The position numbers and the translations under genes were made by a program. From positions 1-6,807 of the forward strand of contig VGXD01000110.1 of assembly GCA_016873525.1 (NCBI GenBank): a stretch of 6,807 bases of DNA. The letters run 5' to 3'. The notes under the pieces were generated by a model. The model was not told the DNA's origin and ran no database searches. It saw only the letters and a program-made list of their open reading frames with translations. This document shows positions 1 through 5,898 of the stretch, piece by piece. The stretch is from Nitrospira sp. (GTDB lineage: Bacteria; Nitrospirota; Nitrospiria; Nitrospirales; Nitrospiraceae). The stretch's first letter is position 1; each line of letters starts with the position of its first letter.

Positions 1-359
1 GGGAAGCCTCGCTCCTTGAAAAAAGTTTTCTGCGCAAGCCGATTTTGCAACACGTGCAAGACGCGGCTGGAAGGTCTGACGGGGATCCGTCGCTCCAGGG
101 CCTCGACCACGGCAACCGGGATGTTTTCCCACTCGTAGGTCGCCGCGCTGATTGAACCGGCAAAGGTTGCCAGGGCCGTGGCATCGGTGAAGGGCGCGTT
201 CAGCGGCAGGTCGGCGATCTTAAGCGCCGGCGCATCGGGGTCCGGATCCCAGGCCGCGACGCGATAGCCCAGGCGACGGGCGGCAACCGCGCACATCGCC
301 CCCAATTGCCCCCCACCGATGACGCCAATCATGGCGCCGGGCTCGATGCGACCGTTCAT
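1..359 (-). CDS. purK: PurK, N5-carboxyaminoimidazole ribonucleotide synthase (N-terminal part, cut by left window edge)
   Basis: The gene starts at ATG 359-357 and stays open to the left edge, giving the first 119 residues. The family uses ATP and bicarbonate to carboxylate aminoimidazole ribonucleotide to N5-CAIR in cytoplasmic de novo purine synthesis; it is an ATP-grasp enzyme. The visible part is the N-terminal Rossmann-like preATP-grasp domain. It has a glycine-rich loop GVIGGGQLGAM (residues 12-22), a TYEWENIP motif (74-81; the family usually has TYEFENVP), and QNRLAQKTFFKERG (105-118), which matches the usual QDR..K.F....G segment at the start of the ATP-grasp region. The usual Arg of GGGQLGRM is Ala here. 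The start lies 2 nt after the purE stop, so the pair is probably cotranscribed and translationally coupled. No strong Shine-Dalgarno precedes it. An internal ATG at 332-330 is a less likely start. The rest of the protein lies outside the window. Confidence 0.93.
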   Translation of the reverse strand, partial: MNGRIEPGAMIGVIGGGQLGAMCAVAARRLGYRVAAWDPDPDAPALKIADLPLNAPFTDATALATFAGSISAATYEWENIPVAVVEALERRIPVRPSSRVLHVLQNRLAQKTFFKERGF

Positions 360-361
360 CG

Positions 362-931
362 TTAGCTCGACAGTCTGGTCCGTTTCTTTTTGGCGGGCGC
401 TGGCGAGAGCGACCCGGCCGACGCCAGGACCGCCTGGGTCTGTTCGGCGCGGAATCGTTTGAGACGGCCGTAGATAGCCGGGTAGCGCCCGGCAAGGATC
501 TGCGCGGCCAGCAGGCCTGCGTTCTCCGCCCCGCCGATCGCCACCGTCGCCACCGGAATCCCGCGCGGCATCTGCACGATCGAAAGGAGCGAATCGAGGC
601 CCCGCAGATTTTCCGTGGGGATCGGCACGCCGATGACCGGCAGCAGGGTTTTGGCGGCCAGCATGCCGGGCAAATGCGCGGCGCCGCCCGCCCCGGCAAT
701 GATGACCTCGATGCCGCGGCCGACCGCTTGCTCCGCATAGGCAAACAGCCGGTCCGGCGTTCGATGGGCCGAGACCACGAAGAGTTCGCTTGGCACCCCC
801 AATTGCGTCAACACCGCCACGGCTTTCTCCAGAACCGGGAAGTCGCTTTTGCTCCCGCCCAGCACGCCGACCAGCGGCACGGCACGGCCTCGCCCACCGG
901 CCTCCTTCGCTCCTCCCCTCGGCTGCCCCAT
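362..931 (-). CDS. purE: PurE, class I N5-carboxyaminoimidazole ribonucleotide mutase
   Basis: This is a complete 189-residue protein. Class I PurE moves the carboxyl group of N5-CAIR to C4 to make CAIR, the step after PurK. Motifs seen: GGSKSD (residues 25-30), SAHRTP (54-59, with the catalytic His at 56), the class I loop AGAGGAAHLPGM (79-90), and GLDSLLSIVQMPRGIPVATV (111-130). Class I type together with adjacent purK fits the bacterial two-step route. Start choice: ATG 931 has an AAGGAGA Shine-Dalgarno 6 nt upstream. A TTG at 961 in the same frame would add ten residues, encode across that Shine-Dalgarno and lacks support. The protein is somewhat longer than the roughly 160-170 residues usual for the family. 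It has a Gly/Arg-rich N-terminus of about 17 residues and a basic C-terminal tail with KKKR at 181-184. It precedes purK with a 2 nt gap. Confidence 0.96.
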   Translation of the reverse strand: MGQPRGGAKEAGGRGRAVPLVGVLGGSKSDFPVLEKAVAVLTQLGVPSELFVVSAHRTPDRLFAYAEQAVGRGIEVIIAGAGGAAHLPGMLAAKTLLPVIGVPIPTENLRGLDSLLSIVQMPRGIPVATVAIGGAENAGLLAAQILAGRYPAIYGRLKRFRAEQTQAVLASAGSLSPAPAKKKRTRLSS

Positions 932-937
932 GCAAGG

Positions 938-944
938 TCTCCTT
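938..944 (-). promoter_or_regulatory. Shine-Dalgarno of purE
   Basis: On the minus strand this reads AAGGAGA, a near-perfect anti-16S complement, 6 nt before the ATG at 931. It decides the purE start in favour of ATG 931 over TTG 961. Confidence 0.85.
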
Positions 945-961
945 CTCTTTCCGCTCCGCAA

Positions 962-976
962 GCGGCGCTTCGCCGC
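962..976 (-). other. Perfect GC hairpin in the presumed purE leader
   Basis: The minus strand reads GCGGCG-AAG-CGCCGC, a perfect 6-bp all-GC stem with a 3-nt loop. It lies about 18 nt upstream of the purE Shine-Dalgarno and downstream of the candidate purE promoter, so it should be transcribed in the 5' leader. There is no U-tract, so it is not an intrinsic terminator by itself. It could stabilise the mRNA or affect ribosome access. The inverted repeat is seen directly; any role is inference. Confidence 0.5.
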
Positions 977-994
977 ACGCGCGGCAGGGCTCCC

Positions 995-1024
995 ACCTTA
1001 GCGTTTCTCCCACGCAGGGGTCAA
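995..1024 (-). promoter_or_regulatory. Candidate sigma70-type promoter for purE-purK
   Basis: On the minus strand, TTGACC (1024-1019) is followed after 18 nt by TAAGGT (1000-995). The -35 matches five of six consensus bases; the -10 keeps only the three most conserved ones (TA...T). Predicted transcription start is near 988, giving a leader of about 57 nt before purE. It is the best pair seen between the divergent genes on this strand. No PurR-like operator was recognised. Confidence 0.5.
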
Positions 1025-1056
1025 GGCGAAACCGCCTCCCCCGCCCAGCCAAACAA

Positions 1057-1085
1057 TTGACCAATACTGGGGAATCCTCTATGAT
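1057..1085 (+). promoter_or_regulatory. Strong sigma70-type promoter of the export operon
   Basis: TTGACC (1057-1062) and TATGAT (1080-1085) are separated by exactly 17 nt, and each hexamer matches five of six consensus bases. Predicted start is near 1092, about 31 nt upstream of the HlyD-like ATG at 1123. It is divergent from the purE promoter, with the two -35 boxes about 32 nt apart. With no convincing terminator seen after it until the right edge, it probably drives all four plus-strand genes. Confidence 0.7.
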
Positions 1086-1122
1086 GATCACCGGTTAGGG
1101 TTGGCTAAGATCCTTGCTCTCT

Positions 1123-2559
1123 ATGCTGCGTATTCAAGATCGAATCAGGGGGAAGGTCAAAGCGCTCGTCGACCTGCCGACGGGGTTGGACGACATCGAG
1201 ATCGACAACTTCGCCACCTCCACAAAACTCCAAGCCTGGGAACTGGTCCGCATCCCGGACTATCTTCGCAAATACGGCAGACTGGCCATCAAGCTGCTGG
1301 TGCTCCTCTTCGTCGCGATTGCGTTTATTCCCTGGACCCAGACCATCATTGCCAGCGGACAGCTTTCCGCCTATACGCCCTACGAACGGCCGCAGGATAT
1401 CGAGGCGCAGATTACGGCTCGCCTGATGAAATGGCACGTCTTCGAAGGCAGCCGGGTGAGGCAGGGAGAACTGATTCTCGAGTTGAGCGACGTGGACCCC
1501 AGTTTCATGGCGCCGGACCTCCTCTCGCTGCTGGAGCAACAACGGACGGCGCTGGAACAGAACCGCAAGGCGGCCTTGGAGCGGGCCGACGAGCTGACCA
1601 AGCGGATCAAGGAGATGACCAACCTCGTCAGGACGGCCGTGCCCTCCGCCGAGGCCCGCGTGATGGAAGCGGAAAACAAAGTCCGCACCGCCGACCAACG
1701 CGTGGTCTCCGCCAAGATCGCCCTCGACACGGCCGAGTTGAACGTGAACCGCAACAAGCAACTGGCCGAACAGGGCTTGGTGTCGCAGCGGGAACTAGAA
1801 TTGTCCATCCAGGCGGCCATTGCCAGCAAGGCCGATCTCAAGGGCGCCGAGGCCATGATGAAGGAGGCCCAGCAAAGCATGCGCGCCTTGAGCTTCGGAC
1901 GAGACCAGGTCAGCGCCGAAGTCCTCCAGCGCCTCATGGAGGCGGAGGCGGCCAGGGCCGGCTCGCTGGGCGAGGCCGCGCGGGCCTCGGACCAATTGGC
2001 CGCCGTCGGTCTGCGCCTCTCCAACGCCACGCAACGTCGAATCGCCAGCCGCGTGCTCGCCCCCATGGACGGCACCGTCGTGCGCATGGCCGAAGTGGGC
2101 ATCGGAGAAACGGTCAAGCCCGGCGACAAACTGGTGCGCCTCTCTCCGACCAGCGCGGACAAGGCGGTGGAGTTGGTCGCGGACGGGCTGGATGCGCCGC
2201 TCCTCAATACAGGCCGGAAGGTCCGTCTGCTGTTCTACGGCATCCCCGCCATTCCGCTGCCCGCCTGGCCGGAACTGATGGCCGGGACCTTCGGCGGGGT
2301 GATCAAGGTCGTGGACCAAGTGGACGACGGAAAGGGCAACTACCGATTCTGGGTGGTTCCGGACCCGAACGATCGACCCTGGCCCGAGCAAGCTCACGTA
2401 CGCCAGGGCACCAAGGTCATGGCCTGGGTCATTTTGAATCGGGTGCCCCTCTGGTACGAAATCTGGCGCCGCTTTAATCTGTTCCCGCCGGACTATCAAG
2501 AAGGGCCGCCCTCGTTGCTGGATACGCTCTTGCCCAAAGCCGGCCTGAGCGCCAAATAG
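1123..2559 (+). CDS. HlyD-family membrane fusion protein (periplasmic adaptor)
   Basis: This 478-residue protein is an adaptor expected to link an inner-membrane transporter to a TolC-type outer-membrane channel. In order: a cytoplasmic N-terminus of about 52 residues; one membrane anchor (about 54-74, LLVLLFVAIAF core); the first half of a biotinyl/lipoyl-like domain (about 92-125, with EGSRVRQGELILEL at 108-121); a long alpha-helical coiled-coil hairpin (about 133-303, rich in Ala, Glu, Lys and Arg); the second lipoyl half (about 306-342, with VLAPMDGTVV and GETVKPGDKLVRL); then a beta-barrel/membrane-proximal part. The C-terminus is Trp/Tyr/Pro-rich (VPLWYEIWRRFNLFPP at 441-456). Architecture and length fit type I secretion or HlyD/EmrA-like adaptors. 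Start choice: ATG 1123 is preferred over the in-frame TTG at 1114; neither has a good Shine-Dalgarno. It is the first gene of the operon, 34 nt before the TolC-like gene. The exported substrate cannot be told from sequence. Confidence 0.9.
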   Translation: MLRIQDRIRGKVKALVDLPTGLDDIEIDNFATSTKLQAWELVRIPDYLRKYGRLAIKLLVLLFVAIAFIPWTQTIIASGQLSAYTPYERPQDIEAQITARLMKWHVFEGSRVRQGELILELSDVDPSFMAPDLLSLLEQQRTALEQNRKAALERADELTKRIKEMTNLVRTAVPSAEARVMEAENKVRTADQRVVSAKIALDTAELNVNRNKQLAEQGLVSQRELELSIQAAIASKADLKGAEAMMKEAQQSMRALSFGRDQVSAEVLQRLMEAEAARAGSLGEAARASDQLAAVGLRLSNATQRRIASRVLAPMDGTVVRMAEVGIGETVKPGDKLVRLSPTSADKAVELVADGLDAPLLNTGRKVRLLFYGIPAIPLPAWPELMAGTFGGVIKVVDQVDDGKGNYRFWVVPDPNDRPWPEQAHVRQGTKVMAWVILNRVPLWYEIWRRFNLFPPDYQEGPPSLLDTLLPKAGLSAK

Positions 2560-2593
2560 TCCGTTGCCGTTGCGTTCCACGGATAGTGACTCT

Positions 2594-4108
2594 ATGACGC
2601 GACCGTCCATTTCGTATCCGATCATCCTGGGGGTGCTGTTGGCGCTGTCCGGCACGGCTTGGTCTGCGGCTCCCGAACCCGCGCCGCCGGCGACGCCGCC
2701 CGCTCAAAAGGCCGGGCTCCCTCCCATTCCCCTCTCGCTCGACGAAGTCCTGGCTTGGGTGGACCGAACCCACCCGCTCTTACAAGGGGCCGGCACCGAC
2801 AAAGTCGTCGCCAGGGGACGGCTCTTGAAAGCCCTGGGCGCCTTCGAACCGTCGCTGGTCAACGATATGGAGATCGAGCGGTTCATCTCCAGCACGAACC
2901 CGGCCAAGGGCACCCAATCCGTCGGGTTCAACGACACCTTTCTGGACATGCGCTCGCCCACCGGCATCAGGGGCATGGCGGGTGTGCGCGAGTCCATCGG
3001 CGCGGCCAAAATCCCGGACCTATCCTTCAGCAATCAGAACCGGCAAGTCCTGCTCGGCGCCTTCATCCCGTTGCTTCGCGGGCTCATGGTGAACCCGGAA
3101 AACGCCGAACTGCAGCGGTCGGGGCTGGCCGATCCGCGAGCCGACATCCAGATCGCCAAGACCAGGCAGGATTTGTTTCTGGGCGGGGCGACCCAGTATT
3201 GGGACTGGGTCGCGGCCTGGAAGCAGGCGGATATCCACAAACGCGCCCTCAAGGTGGCGGAAGACCGGCTGAAGCAGATCGAACAACGCGCCAAGGCCGG
3301 CGCTGTGGCGCCGCTCGATGCGGTGGAGGCAAACCAGGAAGTGCAGCGCCGGAAAGAAGGCCTGGCCGCCGCCATGCGGATGGTCGAGCAGGAACAGTAC
3401 AAGCTGTCGATGTACCTCTGGGACCGCAACGCGCCGGCTTCGCCGGGCGGAGAGCGGGTGCCGGAATTTCCCAAACAGATCTCCCTGCCCTCGCCGGAAT
3501 CGGTGCGGGCGGACAAGCTCAACGCCAGGACCGCCAGGCCGGAGGTCCGCGAAGTGGACATCGAGGCCAAGCTGAACAACATCGACCTGGAGCTGGCCAA
3601 GAACAATCTTCTGCCCAGCCTGGACCTGGAGGCGGCGCCGGCCAGAAGCCCGGAAAAATTCGTCCTCGGACTCGGCTACCGCTTCGGAGCGGAACTCAGG
3701 GTCCCCTTCCTCCAACGGCGATCGACCGGCGAGGTGCTGGAAGCCCAGGGCAAGGCGGACCGCTTCGTGCTGATTCAGCGGTTCCGCGAACAGCAAGTCA
3801 TCGTGGATGTGGACAACGCCCTCTCGGCCATCGAACGGGCCAAGGAGCGGATCGCCGCCTCGCACCAATCCTTCCAACTGGCCAAGACGTTGGAGGAAGG
3901 GGAACGGTTCCGGTTCAGCCTGGGCGCCACCAGCGTGTTGTTCGTGAACCTCCGAGAGCGAAACTCCGTGGACTCCGAGGGCCAATGGATCAGGGCCTTG
4001 GCGGACTACCAAAAAGCCCTGGCGCTTTACCAATGGGCCACCGGCGCCTGGGCCAAGACCCCCAGCACGGCCATTCCCGTCAGCTATCGGCCGCTAGACA
4101 AGCCATGA
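2594..4108 (+). CDS. TolC-family outer-membrane efflux/secretion channel
   Basis: This 504-residue protein is predicted to form the trimeric outer-membrane channel and periplasmic tunnel for the adjacent adaptor. It begins with a signal peptide: hydrophobic stretch IILGVLLALSGTAW at about 10-23, with cleavage likely after AWSA at 25. A Pro/Ala-rich linker follows (26-46), then a typical outer-membrane-efflux start, LSLDEVLAWVDRTHP (47-61). Two OEP-like halves rich in alpha-helix follow. Family signatures include the second-repeat segment ARPEVREVDIEAKL (314-327) with AKNNLLPSLDLE (335-346), and near the end LGATSVLFVNLRERN (443-457), resembling the conserved G..S...V..R motif. The frame also permits a TTG at 2564, but ATG 2594 places the signal peptide at the N-terminus and is chosen. 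A weak GGAT (2581-2584) is the only Shine-Dalgarno-like element. Its TGA sits in the ATGA overlap at 4105-4108. The next gene starts 48 nt later. Confidence 0.9.
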   Translation: MTRPSISYPIILGVLLALSGTAWSAAPEPAPPATPPAQKAGLPPIPLSLDEVLAWVDRTHPLLQGAGTDKVVARGRLLKALGAFEPSLVNDMEIERFISSTNPAKGTQSVGFNDTFLDMRSPTGIRGMAGVRESIGAAKIPDLSFSNQNRQVLLGAFIPLLRGLMVNPENAELQRSGLADPRADIQIAKTRQDLFLGGATQYWDWVAAWKQADIHKRALKVAEDRLKQIEQRAKAGAVAPLDAVEANQEVQRRKEGLAAAMRMVEQEQYKLSMYLWDRNAPASPGGERVPEFPKQISLPSPESVRADKLNARTARPEVREVDIEAKLNNIDLELAKNNLLPSLDLEAAPARSPEKFVLGLGYRFGAELRVPFLQRRSTGEVLEAQGKADRFVLIQRFREQQVIVDVDNALSAIERAKERIAASHQSFQLAKTLEEGERFRFSLGATSVLFVNLRERNSVDSEGQWIRALADYQKALALYQWATGAWAKTPSTAIPVSYRPLDKP

Positions 4109-4140
4109 CGACGCAGACGGGTTCGACAAGAGACAAGAGG

Positions 4141-4148
4141 AAGGTGAG
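4141..4148 (+). promoter_or_regulatory. Shine-Dalgarno of the ABC-like gene
   Basis: AAGGTGAG, inside the purine-rich run AGAGGAAGGTGAG, contains AGGTGA, complementary to the 3' end of 16S rRNA. It lies 8 nt before ATG 4157 and supports that start as the true one. Confidence 0.7.
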
Positions 4149-4156
4149 CCGTTTCG

Positions 4157-5833
4157 ATGCCCTCCGGTAGACCTGAATATCAACCGAGCCAAGCCGGCCT
4201 CACCTGGGATACGATCGCCCGCCTGGGTCTGCTCCTCCGGCTCGAGAAGAAAATTCTCGCCCTCATCGTTTCCTATGCGCTGGCGATCGCCCTCTTTTCC
4301 TTGATCATTCCCCTCACCGTTCAAGAGATGGTCAATACCTTCGCTTACGCCATCCAGCCGATCATGATCCTGACCCTCGTCGGCATCATGGCCGTGACCC
4401 TGGTCTTCGTCGGCGGCCTGCGGGTATTGCAGACGCGATCCATCGAGATTCTGGTCCAACGCCTCTATACGCGGATCGCGCTCGCGCTCACCAAGCAACT
4501 GCCCCGCTTCAAGGATGAAGCCTTTGCCGGCCGCTACATGAACTATTTCAATGAAGCCGAGTTCCTGCCGCGGGCCCTCGTGGCCATGATGGTCGATTTG
4601 ATCAACGTCATGATCGGCGGGGCGGTCGGCATGACGCTGTTGGTCATGTACCACCCGTATTTTCTGGTGTTCAACGTCTTGCTGCTGACGGGGTTTTTGA
4701 CCGCCATCGTGATGCTCAGCCGGGGCGGGCTCCGGATCACGATGAAGGTCAGCGACCTCCACTACGAGACCCTGAACTGGCTGCAGAACATCGCCGACAA
4801 TCTGCTGCACTTCAAAGCCACCAACAGCACGCCGCTGCTGCTGAAGAAAACCGACGAACTGGTCTACAGTTATGTGGCGGCCCGAAAGGTGCGGTCCGAT
4901 ATCATCCATCGGCAATACAAAGGCTCGATGATCTGGCAAGCCCTGGGACACAGCGCCTCGATCGGCGTGGCCGGGTGGCTTTTGTCCACCGGCCAGATCA
5001 CCCTGGGACAGTTCGTGGCGGTCGAGGTGGTCGTGGGCACGCTGCTCTTGAACTTCGATACCGTCGCCAAGCGCATCTACGCCATGTTCTTCGCCTTCAC
5101 CTCCCTGGCGAACCTGTCGTTCCTGTTCTCCCTGCCCAAGGACAGCGAAGGCACGAAGATCACGGTGCCCCTCCCGGACCCGACGATCCACGGCGTCAGA
5201 ATCACCTGTAAAGAGCTGTCCTTTGCCTACCCCGACTTCGGTCCGGTCTTTCAGAACCTGGACATGGAAATTTCACCGGGTGAAAAAATTGCGATCTTCT
5301 CCAATAGCAGCACGGGCAAGACCACCCTCGCCATGGTCCTGGCCGGTCTCTACACCCCGACCGCCGGCGTCATCCGTTACAACGACGTGGATGTCCGGGA
5401 TCTGGACCTGGAGTCTCTCAATGCCTGTCGCGGGCTCATCCTGGACTCCCGGCTCTCCCTGTTCGACGGCACGCTGGAAGAAAACATCACCCTCGGCCGG
5501 CCCGCCATCCCCTACAACGACGTCTTGTGGGCCTTGCGATTTGTCGAGATGGAAGAAGAAGTGGACGCGCTGCCGCTGGGCTTGCAGACCCCGATCAAGG
5601 CCAGAGGGAAAGCCTTTACCAGCAGCCAAATCTTGCGGATTCTGGTGGCTCGAGCGATCGTCGCCCGTCCGCAGATTCTGATCCTGGACGGCACGCTGCA
5701 CAGCATGCCGCAAAGCCTGCGCGAAACGCTGCTGCGGCGGCTGTGCTCGAAAGAAGAACCCTGGTCGGTGATTTTCGTCTCGAACGACCCGACCTTGAAA
5801 GCCCACGTGGATCGTCGCCTCATGTTGGATTGA
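4157..5833 (+). CDS. ABC exporter-like membrane protein with a degenerate ATPase domain (putative pseudo-ATPase)
   Basis: This 558-residue protein has the half-transporter layout of type I secretion ABC exporters. A type 1 exporter membrane domain with about six hydrophobic segments (about 34-57, 68-91, 141-165, 168-188, 263-279, 284-299) is followed by a nucleotide-binding-like domain (about 345-558). There is no N-terminal C39 peptidase domain. The ATPase half aligns along its length with ABC domains: A-loop Tyr358 in LSFAYPD; P-loop SNSSTGKTT (382-390); LFDGTLEENITLG (435-447); signature region FTSSQILRILVARA (487-500); Walker B ILILD (507-511). The P-loop keeps Gly387, Lys388 and Thr389 but has Ser in place of two glycines (382, 385). 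The Q-loop Gln is Ser431 or Asp430, LSGGQ reads FTSSQ, the catalytic Glu is Gly512, the D-loop Asp is Pro518 and the H-switch His is Asn543. It ends soon after the H-loop and lacks the usual C-terminal tail. ATP binding seems possible; hydrolysis by the usual mechanism does not. The frame is intact and it lies between the channel gene and a sensor-like gene, so it is probably functional. Confidence 0.88.
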   Translation: MPSGRPEYQPSQAGLTWDTIARLGLLLRLEKKILALIVSYALAIALFSLIIPLTVQEMVNTFAYAIQPIMILTLVGIMAVTLVFVGGLRVLQTRSIEILVQRLYTRIALALTKQLPRFKDEAFAGRYMNYFNEAEFLPRALVAMMVDLINVMIGGAVGMTLLVMYHPYFLVFNVLLLTGFLTAIVMLSRGGLRITMKVSDLHYETLNWLQNIADNLLHFKATNSTPLLLKKTDELVYSYVAARKVRSDIIHRQYKGSMIWQALGHSASIGVAGWLLSTGQITLGQFVAVEVVVGTLLLNFDTVAKRIYAMFFAFTSLANLSFLFSLPKDSEGTKITVPLPDPTIHGVRITCKELSFAYPDFGPVFQNLDMEISPGEKIAIFSNSSTGKTTLAMVLAGLYTPTAGVIRYNDVDVRDLDLESLNACRGLILDSRLSLFDGTLEENITLGRPAIPYNDVLWALRFVEMEEEVDALPLGLQTPIKARGKAFTSSQILRILVARAIVARPQILILDGTLHSMPQSLRETLLRRLCSKEEPWSVIFVSNDPTLKAHVDRRLMLD

Positions 5834-5868
5834 CCGTTCCCGTCGGTGATCCCCGGGGCTTCCGTGGA

Positions 5869-5885
5869 GGCGGCCTGACGCCGCC
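5869..5885 (+). other. Perfect GC hairpin between the ABC-like gene and the next gene
   Basis: GGCGGC-CTGAC-GCCGCC is a perfect 6-bp stem with a 5-nt loop, in the 65 nt gap between the two genes. It ends 2 nt before the purine-rich Shine-Dalgarno-like TAAGAGGG (5888-5895). It lacks a U-tract, so it is unlikely to be an efficient intrinsic terminator. It may protect the mRNA end or tune translation of the downstream gene; that is inference. Confidence 0.5.
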
Positions 5886-5898
5886 GGTAAGAGGGACC

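Noticed and set aside
1081..1098. Five-codon ORF (ATGATGATCACCGGTTAG) near the export promoter
   Set aside because: It overlaps the -10 box, so it would start upstream of the predicted transcription start and is not expected to be in the mRNA.
1101..2477. 458-codon plus-strand frame overlapping the HlyD-like gene
   Set aside because: Its product is Arg/Gly/Pro-rich with no domain, whereas the overlapping frame has the full HlyD architecture.
3020..4033. 337-codon open frame on the minus strand inside the TolC-like gene
   Set aside because: It is a GC-driven antisense shadow. The plus-strand frame carries a signal peptide and family motifs, while this one is low-complexity (His/Gly/Arg/Leu-rich) with no recognisable domain.
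2659..4170. 503-codon plus-strand frame overlapping the TolC-like gene
   Set aside because: Low-complexity Gly/Arg/Pro/Ala product typical of an out-of-frame reading of GC-rich coding DNA. Only its last 21 codons (4105-4170) are mentioned, as a possible coupling ORF.
4094..5191. 365-codon open frame on the minus strand opposite the ABC-like gene
   Set aside because: It is rich in Asp, His, Gln and Gly in the pattern expected from the complement of hydrophobic membrane codons; no motif and no ribosome binding site.
5527..5898. Upstream extension of the sensor-like gene's frame into the ABC-like gene
   Set aside because: This part overlaps the real ABC-like coding sequence in another frame and reads as low-complexity. 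The protein makes sense from GTG 5899, where a TM helix follows a short basic N-terminus.
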